Source: Candidatus Aalborgicola bjergmarkensis
GTDB taxonomy: Bacteria; Pseudomonadota; Gammaproteobacteria; Burkholderiales; Burkholderiaceae_C
Assembly: GCA_016708725.1 (NCBI GenBank)
Contig: JADJFE010000031.1
Location: 191,378-255,377, forward strand
Length of the DNA: 64,000 nt
Direction: 5' to 3'
Shown: piece by piece, positions 42,230-48,612 of the stretch
Layout: each line of letters starts with the position of its first letter
Position numbering within the stretch: the stretch's first letter is position 1
Notes under the pieces: model-generated
Told to the model about the DNA's origin: nothing
Seen by the model: only the letters and a program-made list of their open reading frames with translations
Database searches by the model: none
Program-made: the position numbers and the translations under genes

Positions 42230-42307
42230 TCCTTACAAGCAAACAGGGTGTATGCGGCTGGCTGTTAACCAGCATAGAGCGAGGTTCGATCCCTCGGTAC
42301 GGAGCCA
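42230..42307 (+). tRNA. tRNA-Asn(GTT), degenerate acceptor and D-arm
   Basis: Anticodon stem GCTGG/CCAGC with loop CTGTTAA, T-arm CGAGG/CCTCG, G73 and encoded CCA are regular. The acceptor TCCTTAC/GTACGGA has one T-C mismatch and the D-arm (GCAAACAGGGTGTATGC) pairs weakly, so the fold is less certain than its neighbours. Confidence 0.7.
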
Positions 42308-42314
42308 TTTTGAT

Positions 42315-43072
42315 GTTGGCTTTAGCTCAGTGGTAGAGCCCCGGGTTGTGATGTGCGCCGTACGACGGCGCTTGGATGTTCCTGACATTGGTCAGGTCTA
42401 TTGGAGATTCATAGATAAAGCAGCGGCTTACCTGATGCCGAAAGGGCAAAGGGGACAGTAGCATGCCGTTAGTAAGGCCGATAAGGGTGAGTCACGCCAC
42501 CCAAGATGTCGGTCAGCTAGGCTAGGTATGGTGAAAGCTGAATTGCCTGAATCCCAGTTTCATGCAGGAATACCGGACCTCCGAGGAACCGTGACTGTCA
42601 CCTCGGGCCGCTACTGGTGCGCAAAGGGTCACATTGCGCACCACTCTCCGTAGCGGAGCAAGCGCCAAGTAGGCGTGTAAAAGAAATGAACGGGACACCT
42701 AACCCTAGACCACATCCAAACGTTGACTACGGGACTGCCTAAAGTCGGAAACGACCATGGCAGCAGAGCAATCGTAGTACCCGCCGGCGCGAGCCGATAC
42801 GCAGTTCGTAATGGGACTGGAAGGGAAAGGATTGCAGGTGTGTATGCTTAAAGACAAAGGAGGTTGCTCTGGATGGAGTACAAAGACCTGCAGAGGCTTG
42901 AAGCACTGCGTGTAAAAAATAAGATGCAGACACACTGGAGAGCGCAATGCCTGGAAAACGGGCACGTTGCGTTCGGGAAAAGGTGGTTGTGTCCTTCACG
43001 CTTTCGAGTGTGGTGGCATGGTCACCCATTTCATCCCGGTGGTCATCAGTTCGAATCTGATAAGTCAACCCA
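42315..43072 (+). tRNA. tRNA-His(GTG) split by a group II intron
   Basis: 5' exon 42315-42352: G-1, acceptor TTGGCTT, D-arm GCTC...GAGC, anticodon half-stem CCGGG and loop TTGTGAT. 3' exon 43035-43072: CCCGG, T-arm ATCAG/CTGAT with TTCGAAT, acceptor AAGTCAA, C73 and encoded CCA. G-1 faces C73, the His hallmark. Joined exons give a perfect 76-nt tRNA-His with 7-bp acceptor and 5-bp anticodon stems. The intron sits right after position 38. Confidence 0.9.
42353..43034 (+). ncRNA. ORF-less group II intron in tRNA-His, 682 nt
   Basis: 5' end GTGCG fits the group II consensus and the 3' end is AT (AY rule). Domain V is at 42940-42974: GAGCGCAATGCCTGGAAAAC starts a 35-nt hairpin with outer stem GAGCGCAA/TTGCGTTC, an ACG bulge region and a GAAA tetraloop. 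A hairpin GTGCGCAA/TTGCGCAC (42617-42641) presents loop AGGGTCACA, in which GTCACA (42628-42633) pairs with the last six exon bases TGTGAT as EBS1-IBS1. A domain VI-like hairpin follows domain V. No reverse-transcriptase/maturase ORF is inside or elsewhere in the window, so splicing must be autocatalytic or served in trans. Confidence 0.87.
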
Positions 43073-43082
43073 GTGCACTTTT

Positions 43083-43158
43083 GCGGTATTAACTCAGTGA
43101 CCAGAGTGCGCCCCTGTCTAGGGTGAAGTCGGGGGTTTGAATCCCCTATACCGCGCCA
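43083..43158 (+). tRNA. tRNA-Asp(GTC)
   Basis: Acceptor GCGGTAT/ATACCGC, D-arm ACTC...GAGT, anticodon stem CGCCC/GGGTG with loop CTGTCTA, T-arm GGGGG/TCCCC-like with TTTGAAT loop, G73, encoded CCA. Last tRNA of the array. Confidence 0.88.
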
Positions 43159-43225
43159 TGTTTTGCATGACACCAGTTGTTAATGAATGTTTCACTGATG
43201 AAGTTGGGAACACGAAGGAAATGTG

Positions 43226-43822
43226 ATGATTCAGATTTTGCAACTCGATGTGCGCGGCATGCCCCAGGATTGGATCACGCCAGAAGATGCTGCAACGTAT
43301 TACGCAACCAACAGCGTGGCGTGGACGGTGGGATCGGTCATCAAGACGCTGCGTGGTGGCCATAACGCCTGTACCGGTTTGCAGTCCAGAATTGACGTGC
43401 ATGCCATCGTGGCGACCACGGGAGCCTCGCGTATCAACTTGTTTGATGCTGTGCCGAGCCTAAGCAACGCCAAGCTGTTCCGACGCGACCGCATGACCTG
43501 CGCCTACTGCGGAGGTCATTTCGACGAAGGACACTTGACCCGTGAACACATTGTGCCAACGGCGCAAGGAGGTGTCGATGACTGGCTCAATGTGGTGGCA
43601 GCCTGTAGAGGCTGCAATGGCCGCAAAGCCAATCGCACACCCGAGCAGGCGCGCATGCCGCTGCTGTTTGCACCGTATGCGCCCTCTGTGTTTGAAGGTT
43701 TTTTACTGGCAGGACGCAACATTCGTGGCGATGTACACGACTGGCTGATCAGCCGGCTTGGATCTCATTCACGCTGGACAAACCCATCGTTCAAGGTGGG
43801 TCAACACAACTATTTGCAATAA
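43226..43822 (+). CDS. HNH endonuclease of the tRNA/Ro60/RtcB locus
   Basis: 198 residues from the ATG at 43226, preceded by GAAGGAA. The HNH module with structural zinc cysteines is at about residues 88-135: CAYCGGHF, LTREHIVPTAQGGVDDWLNV (His-His pair), and CRGCNGRKANR (second Cys pair and Asn/Arg). The N-terminal 80 residues and C-terminal 60 are not a domain I recognise. It lies 67 nt after the last tRNA and 16 nt before rsr, so it belongs to the same unit. It may cut DNA or RNA; by context RNA processing is attractive but unproven. Confidence 0.82.
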   Translation: MIQILQLDVRGMPQDWITPEDAATYYATNSVAWTVGSVIKTLRGGHNACTGLQSRIDVHAIVATTGASRINLFDAVPSLSNAKLFRRDRMTCAYCGGHFDEGHLTREHIVPTAQGGVDDWLNVVAACRGCNGRKANRTPEQARMPLLFAPYAPSVFEGFLLAGRNIRGDVHDWLISRLGSHSRWTNPSFKVGQHNYLQ

Positions 43823-43838
43823 GTCTATCGAGAACAAC

Positions 43839-45437
43839 ATGGTCAACACACAATTATTTGCAAGTCAGCTTGGGCAACGGTTGCCGCTGGCAGATACAAC
43901 CAACGAAGCCGGTGGTAGTGCCTACATACTGGCACCCAAAGCGCGTCTAATGCAATACCTGATGACGGGAACGCTCAATGGCACGTTTTACGCCAGCGCA
44001 GAAGATCAGTTGGACGCGCTACTGAATTTGACAGCGGAAGTCGATGCAGAGTTCCTGGCACGCGCAGCCATTTATGCACGCCAACGTGGTCACATGAATG
44101 ATGCACCAGCCTTGATCGCCGCCGTGCTGACGCAAAAATCTCCTGCGCTGGCCAAAACCGTCTTTGAACGGGTCATTGATAACGGACGAATGCTTCGCAA
44201 CTTTGTGCAAATCCTGCGTTCGGGTAAAACTGGTCGCAAATCCCTGGGTACAGCGCCCAGGCGTTTGGTGCAACAGTGGCTGGAACAGGCCAGCGATGTA
44301 CAACTGCTCAACGCCTCGGTGGGGCAGCAACCGTCGCTGGCGGACATCATCAAAATGGTGCATCCAAAACCGAAGGATGCCACGCGCGAGTGCTTTTATG
44401 GCTGGTTGATTGGCAAAACGGTCGATGTTGCCAAACTACCGCAGATCGTGCAGGAATTTGAGCAGTTCAAACACAGCCAGGGGCCGATGCCAGCGGTAGA
44501 TTTCCGTCTGTTGACGGGTTTACCCTTGTCCACAAGGCAATGGGTCGACATTGCCCGCCATGCACCGTGGCAGATGACGCGGATGAACCTCAACACCTTT
44601 GCGCGGCACGGGGTGTTTGGTCCAGAGTCTGAAGCCATGCGTACGGCGCTGCAAAAAGTCGGGGCGGATGCGCCATTGCCCGATATGACAGAGGTCATTG
44701 CAGCGCGCTTGCGCGATGCTGATTTGGTGCGCCGTGCACGGGCTTATCCGTACCAACTGCTGGTGGCTTATGCCAATGCGCAAGATGTGCCGATGCAAAT
44801 CAAAGAAGCTTTGCAGGATGCACTGGATACTTCACTGGAGAACGTGCCCGAGTTGGAAGGCAGAACCTGGGTCATGGTGGATGTGTCAGGCTCGATGCAA
44901 TCACCCATTACGGGCACACGTTCCGGCGCCAGCTCGAAAGTGAAATGTGTCGATGTCGCAGCGCTCATTGCCTCGGCCTTGCTGCGCAAGAACCGCAAAG
45001 CTGGAGTGATCGTGTTCAACACCGTTGCTCGTCTCGTGGCGCTGAACCCGCGTGACAGTGTGGTGAGCAACACGCAAAAGCTCTGTGCGTTGCTGGGCGG
45101 TGGTACTGCCATCTCCAGTGGCTTTGATCTGCTCAACCAGGAAGGTGCAATTGGAGACACGGTGATTGTCGTATCAGACAATCAATCCTGGGCGGATACC
45201 AGCAAAGGTGCAACGGCGACGATGAAGGCGTGGGAGGTGTTTCGCCAGCGCAATCCGAAAGCGCGCATGGTCTGCATTGATTTGCAGCCCTATGGCTCGG
45301 TGCAGGCTGCGTCTCGTGCGGACATCCTGCATGTGGGTGGATTTTCAGATGCCGTGTTTGACCTGTTGGCCAGCTTTGCAGCCGGACAAATGGCATCTTG
45401 TTTTTGGGAAAGTGAGGTCGAACGCATCACTCTGTAA
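43839..45437 (+). CDS. rsr: TROVE-domain Ro60 orthologue (Rsr)
   Basis: 532 residues from the ATG at 43839. The first about 330 residues form the TROVE HEAT-repeat ring that binds Y RNA and misfolded RNA 3' ends (LNGTFYASAEDQLDALLNLT, DAEFLARAAIYARQRGHMND, FRLLTGLPLSTRQWVDIARH). The C-terminal vWA domain has the MIDAS motif DVSGSMQS (about residue 348) with the companion Thr (GGGTAISSGFD) and Asp (VSDNQSWAD). It is expected to bind the Y-RNA-like units that start 6 nt after its stop codon. Cytosolic RNA quality-control and decay partner. Confidence 0.92.
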   Translation: MVNTQLFASQLGQRLPLADTTNEAGGSAYILAPKARLMQYLMTGTLNGTFYASAEDQLDALLNLTAEVDAEFLARAAIYARQRGHMNDAPALIAAVLTQKSPALAKTVFERVIDNGRMLRNFVQILRSGKTGRKSLGTAPRRLVQQWLEQASDVQLLNASVGQQPSLADIIKMVHPKPKDATRECFYGWLIGKTVDVAKLPQIVQEFEQFKHSQGPMPAVDFRLLTGLPLSTRQWVDIARHAPWQMTRMNLNTFARHGVFGPESEAMRTALQKVGADAPLPDMTEVIAARLRDADLVRRARAYPYQLLVAYANAQDVPMQIKEALQDALDTSLENVPELEGRTWVMVDVSGSMQSPITGTRSGASSKVKCVDVAALIASALLRKNRKAGVIVFNTVARLVALNPRDSVVSNTQKLCALLGGGTAISSGFDLLNQEGAIGDTVIVVSDNQSWADTSKGATATMKAWEVFRQRNPKARMVCIDLQPYGSVQAASRADILHVGGFSDAVFDLLASFAAGQMASCFWESEVERITL

Positions 45438-45443
45438 GGTTTT

Positions 45444-45509
45444 GGCGCGAATGCCAGTGGGTGTACATACTTGAAATATGGATTCCACACCCACCGATTT
45501 TGTCGCGCC
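45444..45509 (+). ncRNA. Y-RNA-like unit 1 (short form)
   Basis: 66 nt. The closing helix GGCGCGA (45444-45450) pairs with TCGCGCC (45503-45509). Next to it are the invariant ATGCC on the 5' side and GATTTTG on the 3' side, making an internal loop. The inner stem GTGGGTGT/ACACCCAC closes a 22-nt loop. No tRNA-like module. Begins 6 nt after the rsr stop. Confidence 0.78.
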
Positions 45510-45518
45510 GCTGTTTAC

Positions 45519-45668
45519 GCAGCGAATGCTGTTGGCACTACATAAACCGTAAGTCGGGGGTTCGAGGCCCTCCACGATCGATCATTCATGGTTCATGATC
45601 GGTGGTGTAGCTCAGAGGTAGAGCGATGGTCTTGGCGAAAGCCATTGTGTCAGCGATTTTGTCGCTGC
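45519..45668 (+). ncRNA. Y-RNA-like unit 2 with tRNA-like module
   Basis: 150 nt. The closing helix GCAGCGA (45519-45525) pairs with TCGCTGC (45662-45668), with the same ATGC and GATTTTG internal loop and inner GCTG/CAGC. The interior is a permuted tRNA-like fold: T-arm GGGGG/CCCTC with loop TTCGAGG, an acceptor-like stem closed by a loop (CCACGATC with GATCGGTGG), and D-arm GCTC...GAGC with loop AGAGGTA, then an anticodon-arm-like hairpin. This is the architecture of YrlA-type bacterial Y RNAs. Confidence 0.8.
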
Positions 45669-45675
45669 ATTTTTA

Positions 45676-45795
45676 GTGACGAATGCGGTGGTCGGTACAT
45701 CTTGTTGGAAGGTTCGAATCCTTCACCGAGACCTGGATTTCGGGGATGTCCTGCAGGAGGGCACAAAACCAACTGACCATCAATCTTGTCGTCAC
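45676..45795 (+). ncRNA. Y-RNA-like unit 3 with T-arm module
   Basis: 120 nt. The closing helix GTGACGA (45676-45682) pairs with TCGTCAC (45789-45795); ATGC and ATCTTG flank the internal loop; inner stem GGTGGT/ACCATC. The interior has a T-arm GAAGG/CCTTC with loop TTCGAAT, then CCGAGA/TTTCGG as a closed acceptor-like hairpin, and a D-arm-like remainder. Confidence 0.77.
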
Positions 45796-45804
45796 AACCG
45801 TTTT

Positions 45805-45942
45805 TGAGGCGAATGCTGTTTCGACAACATGCGCCATGTCAGTACGGCAGGCATGAGCTGCAGTTCATGCCGGGTATTGCCCCTGGGCAATGCCGGGAAC
45901 CGCCGGTAAAGGTTCCACAGTCGAAACGATCTTGTCGCCTCA
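45805..45942 (+). ncRNA. Y-RNA-like unit 4 with a hairpin-rich module
   Basis: 138 nt. The closing helix TGAGGCGA (45805-45812) pairs with TCGCCTCA (45935-45942); internal loop ATGC/GATCTTG; inner stem GTTTCGAC/GTCGAAAC, perfect. The interior has three hairpins (GGCATGA/TCATGCC, GGTATTGCCC/GGGCAATGCC, GGAACC/GGTTCC) rather than a tRNA T-loop. Ends 23 nt before the rtcB start. Confidence 0.77.
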
Positions 45943-45965
45943 CCTATTTGTTGGAGAAATTTATC

Positions 45966-47162
45966 ATGCCAATCAAGGAAGTCATCGCTTCGCAGCGCGT
46001 GCCAGTCAAAATCTGGACCGACGATGTCGATGACAAGTCGCGTGCGCAATTGAGCAACATCGCCAGCTTGCCGTTTATTCACCACCATGTGGCGGCAATG
46101 CCCGATGTCCACTTGGGCATTGGTGCCACTATTGGTTCGGTGATTGCAACACACAAGGCCATCATCCCGGCTGCGGTTGGGGTAGATCTGGGGTGTGGCA
46201 TGGTGGCGGCGCGTTTGTCCATCACGGCCAATCAACTCGATGAAAAAGCATTGAAAAAGGTGTTTGACCAGATCAGCCGTGATGTGCCGGTTGGCCGTGA
46301 CCAACACCGCGATGAGCGGGTGCTGGTGGAGGCTGCCAAACCATTCGAGGCCGGCCTGAAATCGTTGACCGAGCGTCACCCGGAGCTGCTCAAGGCCTTT
46401 GGAAAGTTCTCCAAATGGACCAACCAGATGGGCACGCTCGGTGGTGGCAACCACTTCATTGAAGTCTGTCTGGATGAAACCGACCAGGTGTGGGTGATGC
46501 TGCACTCGGGCAGTCGTGGCATTGGCAACGCGATTGCCAGCTACTTCATCGCCCTGGCGCGCAAGGACATGGAACGCTGGATGATTCAGTTACCTGACCG
46601 CGATCTGGCCTATTTCCCGGAAGGGTCGGAGCATTTTGCCGACTACCTTGAGGCGGTTCACTGGGCACAGGAATATGCGATGCAAAACCGCACCTCGATG
46701 TTGGAATTGGTGCTGGCGGCCTTGCAGCGTCACTTGCCACCCTTTACGGTCACGACCGAGGCGGTGAATTGTCACCACAACTACGTGGCGCAAGAGCACC
46801 ACTACGGCGAAAACGTCTGGGTCACCCGCAAGGGAGCTATTCGCGCCCGCGAAGGAGACCTGGGTATTGTTCCGGGCAGCATGGGTGCGCGTAGTTTTAT
46901 TGTGCGCGGCCTGGGCAACCCCGAGAGCTTTTGTTCCAGTGCGCATGGTGCCGGGCGCAAGATGAGTCGCACCGCCGCTGAAAAGCAATTCACGGTGGCC
47001 GACATGGTGGCGCAAACCCAGGGTGTGATCTGCCGCAAGGACAAGGATGTGATTGACGAGATTCCGGGTGCCTACAAGGACATCGATCAGGTCATGGCCA
47101 ACCAGGCCGACTTGACGGAAATTTTGCACACTTTGAAGCAAGTGGTGTGCGTGAAGGGGTGA
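45966..47162 (+). CDS. rtcB: RNA 3'-phosphate/5'-OH ligase RtcB
   Basis: 398 residues from the ATG at 45966, with TTGGAG upstream. It joins 2',3'-cyclic phosphate or 3'-phosphate ends to 5'-OH ends using GTP and Mn. Metal-site motifs are present: GVDLGCGMVAAR (Cys), GTLGGGNHFIEVC, MLHSGSRGIGN, VNCHHNYVAQEHH, and the guanylated His in CSSAHGAGRKMSR (His327). Full length. Co-directional with rsr and separated from it only by the Y-RNA-like units; rlaP follows with 8 nt gap. Confidence 0.95.
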   Translation: MPIKEVIASQRVPVKIWTDDVDDKSRAQLSNIASLPFIHHHVAAMPDVHLGIGATIGSVIATHKAIIPAAVGVDLGCGMVAARLSITANQLDEKALKKVFDQISRDVPVGRDQHRDERVLVEAAKPFEAGLKSLTERHPELLKAFGKFSKWTNQMGTLGGGNHFIEVCLDETDQVWVMLHSGSRGIGNAIASYFIALARKDMERWMIQLPDRDLAYFPEGSEHFADYLEAVHWAQEYAMQNRTSMLELVLAALQRHLPPFTVTTEAVNCHHNYVAQEHHYGENVWVTRKGAIRAREGDLGIVPGSMGARSFIVRGLGNPESFCSSAHGAGRKMSRTAAEKQFTVADMVAQTQGVICRKDKDVIDEIPGAYKDIDQVMANQADLTEILHTLKQVVCVKG

Positions 47163-47170
47163 AATCAATC

Positions 47171-47980
47171 ATGGATACAAACCACCCGGTATCGGACGCG
47201 ATGCGATCCGAAATCATGGATCGCCTGCGAGACATTGAGCTTACCAACGATGTCACTATCCTGTACGCCTGTGAGTCTGGCAGCAGGGGTTGGGGATTCG
47301 CATCCCCTGACAGTGACTACGACGTTCGCTTCATTTATGTTCATCGCTTGCCCTGGTACCTGCAAGTCAGTCCTGGCCACGACGTGATCGAGGTGCCCAT
47401 CAGTGGTGATCTTGACATCAATGGCTGGGAGTTGCGCAAAGCCTTGGGCCTCATGAAAAAGGGCAACGCCACGTTGATTGAATGGCTGGATTCGCCGGTT
47501 GTATACCAATCTGATGACACGTTTCTCGCACAAACTCGCAAAGCAGCACAGCAAACGCATCAGGCAGATCGATCTTTTCACCACTACATCCACATGGCGC
47601 GCGGGAACTACCGTGATTACCTGCGCGGTGAGACCGTGCGTCTCAAAAAGTACCTCTACGTCTTGCGCCCCTTGCTGGCTACCCTGTGGGTGGAGCAGGG
47701 TCGCGGTGTTGCACCCATCCGGTTTACTGACCTGGTGGATACTTTGGTGATTGATCCAGCCTTGCAGCAATCCATTGCTGAACTACTCGACCACAAGCGA
47801 CGGGCAAGTGAATCGCAATATGGGAGACCCTGGCCATTGATTAACCAGTTTATCGACAAGGAGTTGACTCGTCTGGAATTGGTAAGCCCACCAGTTCATC
47901 AGAAAATGGATTTCTCCGCGCTGGATGAACTGTTGATGGATGTGGTATTGAGAAATTCGGGCATGTCTCAAATCCAGTGA
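47171..47980 (+). CDS. rlaP: RlaP-type nucleotidyltransferase
   Basis: 269 residues from the ATG at 47171 (the frame is open back to 47147). The pol-beta nucleotidyltransferase motif is CESGSRGWGFASPDSDYDVR with the metal acids D49 and D51 and a third acid further on (DLDINGWELRKA). This is the predicted nucleotidyltransferase family (PF10127) named RlaP for its association with RNA-repair loci. It likely adds nucleotides to RNA ends or adenylylates. The final residues GMSQIQ derive from an IS end, so the native C-terminus has been replaced. Confidence 0.85.
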   Translation: MDTNHPVSDAMRSEIMDRLRDIELTNDVTILYACESGSRGWGFASPDSDYDVRFIYVHRLPWYLQVSPGHDVIEVPISGDLDINGWELRKALGLMKKGNATLIEWLDSPVVYQSDDTFLAQTRKAAQQTHQADRSFHHYIHMARGNYRDYLRGETVRLKKYLYVLRPLLATLWVEQGRGVAPIRFTDLVDTLVIDPALQQSIAELLDHKRRASESQYGRPWPLINQFIDKELTRLELVSPPVHQKMDFSALDELLMDVVLRNSGMSQIQ

Positions 47981-48085
47981 ACATTTTTGTTTTTTATAAA
48001 TGGATTGCAGTGCTCCCGGAAAATCAGCAACTTGGCAACCGAGCACCATGTCAGTTGCAAGTTTTTCTACCAACAAAAGGACTGG
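47960..48085 (+). mobile_element. IS remnant: left end plus transposase N-terminal piece
   Basis: GGCATGTCTCAAATCCAGTG at 47960 matches the left end of the 73-bp mini-element with two changes. Downstream a short frame, NLATEHHVSCKFFYQQKD, matches the helix-turn-helix of the 13155 IS transposase (SRLADEYHVSRKYVYQQK). The rest of the element is gone. It forms the end of the rlaP coding region. Confidence 0.6.
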
Positions 48086-48089
48086 GTAA

Positions 48090-48482
48090 TCACACTGACA
48101 ACATCGGTATGTTCAGAGCGTCCAGCCAGTCTTCAATCCGCTGAGCTTCCTTCAGTTGCAACTCGGTGACGTAAACACCTGCCGTGAAGCCAATTCGATT
48201 CAGCCTTTCTGCTCCAGGATATCTGGCCTGCCCCCCCACGCTGATCAAGACCTTTGCATCACAGAGGGTCAGAACACCAATATCCATTCTGGCCTCAGCG
48301 AGTGGCAGTACTCCTCGATAACCAAGCGCAGCCAAAATACGTTCTAGGTCAGCATCGTCAATGAATGAGGCTTGCGCATACAAAAGGTCAAAGTCGCCAC
48401 CGAATCCACCGGCTGGAGGAGAATACTGGAAGTAACGGAGCATCTTTCTAGCCAGCAAAGCAAGATGTCGGGAGCTTGTCAT
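48090..48482 (-). CDS. Hypothetical protein, 130 residues
   Basis: I chose the ATG at 48482 (MTSSRHLALLARKMLRYFQY); the frame extends upstream to 48623, but that part looks like chance and overlaps the A2M stop. The body (GFGGDFDLLYAQASFIDDAD, RILAALGYRGVLPLAEARMD) looks like real protein, yet I recognise no family. The 3' end lies a few bases from the IS remnant, so it could be truncated. Same strand as the upstream alpha-2-macroglobulin gene. Confidence 0.4.
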   Translation of the reverse strand: MTSSRHLALLARKMLRYFQYSPPAGGFGGDFDLLYAQASFIDDADLERILAALGYRGVLPLAEARMDIGVLTLCDAKVLISVGGQARYPGAERLNRIGFTAGVYVTELQLKEAQRIEDWLDALNIPMLSV

Positions 48483-48612
48483 GAATGCAATGGTAAATCT
48501 TTCGACATCCTGATTTCTCAAGGCGTGTGCTTCGTGGTTTTCTATTGTGACGGTACGCGAGCAGGGCCTTGACGCCCAAACGCCGCACAGAACACGGCAC
48601 ACTGCCTTGTTG

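Noticed and set aside
42353..43034. Group I intron in tRNA-His
   Set aside because: The 5' exon ends in T as for group I, but there are no P/Q/R/S elements, while GTGCG, domain V, EBS1-IBS1 pairing and the AT end all fit group II.
42705..43173. Minus-strand open frames across the group II intron and tRNA-Asp
   Set aside because: They read the complement of structured RNA genes and have no protein-like pattern.
45599..45735. A tRNA gene with a long intron (D-arm at 45609, T-arm at 45709)
   Set aside because: The D-arm belongs to Y-RNA-like unit 2 and the T-arm to unit 3. The closing helices of the two units separate them cleanly, and the supposed acceptor stem pairs poorly.
45444..45942. Integron attC-like or CRISPR-like repeat array
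   Set aside because: The repeated motifs are short, paired within each unit and covary; there are no constant repeats with unique spacers of equal size and no integrase or cas genes nearby. The Y-RNA explanation fits better.
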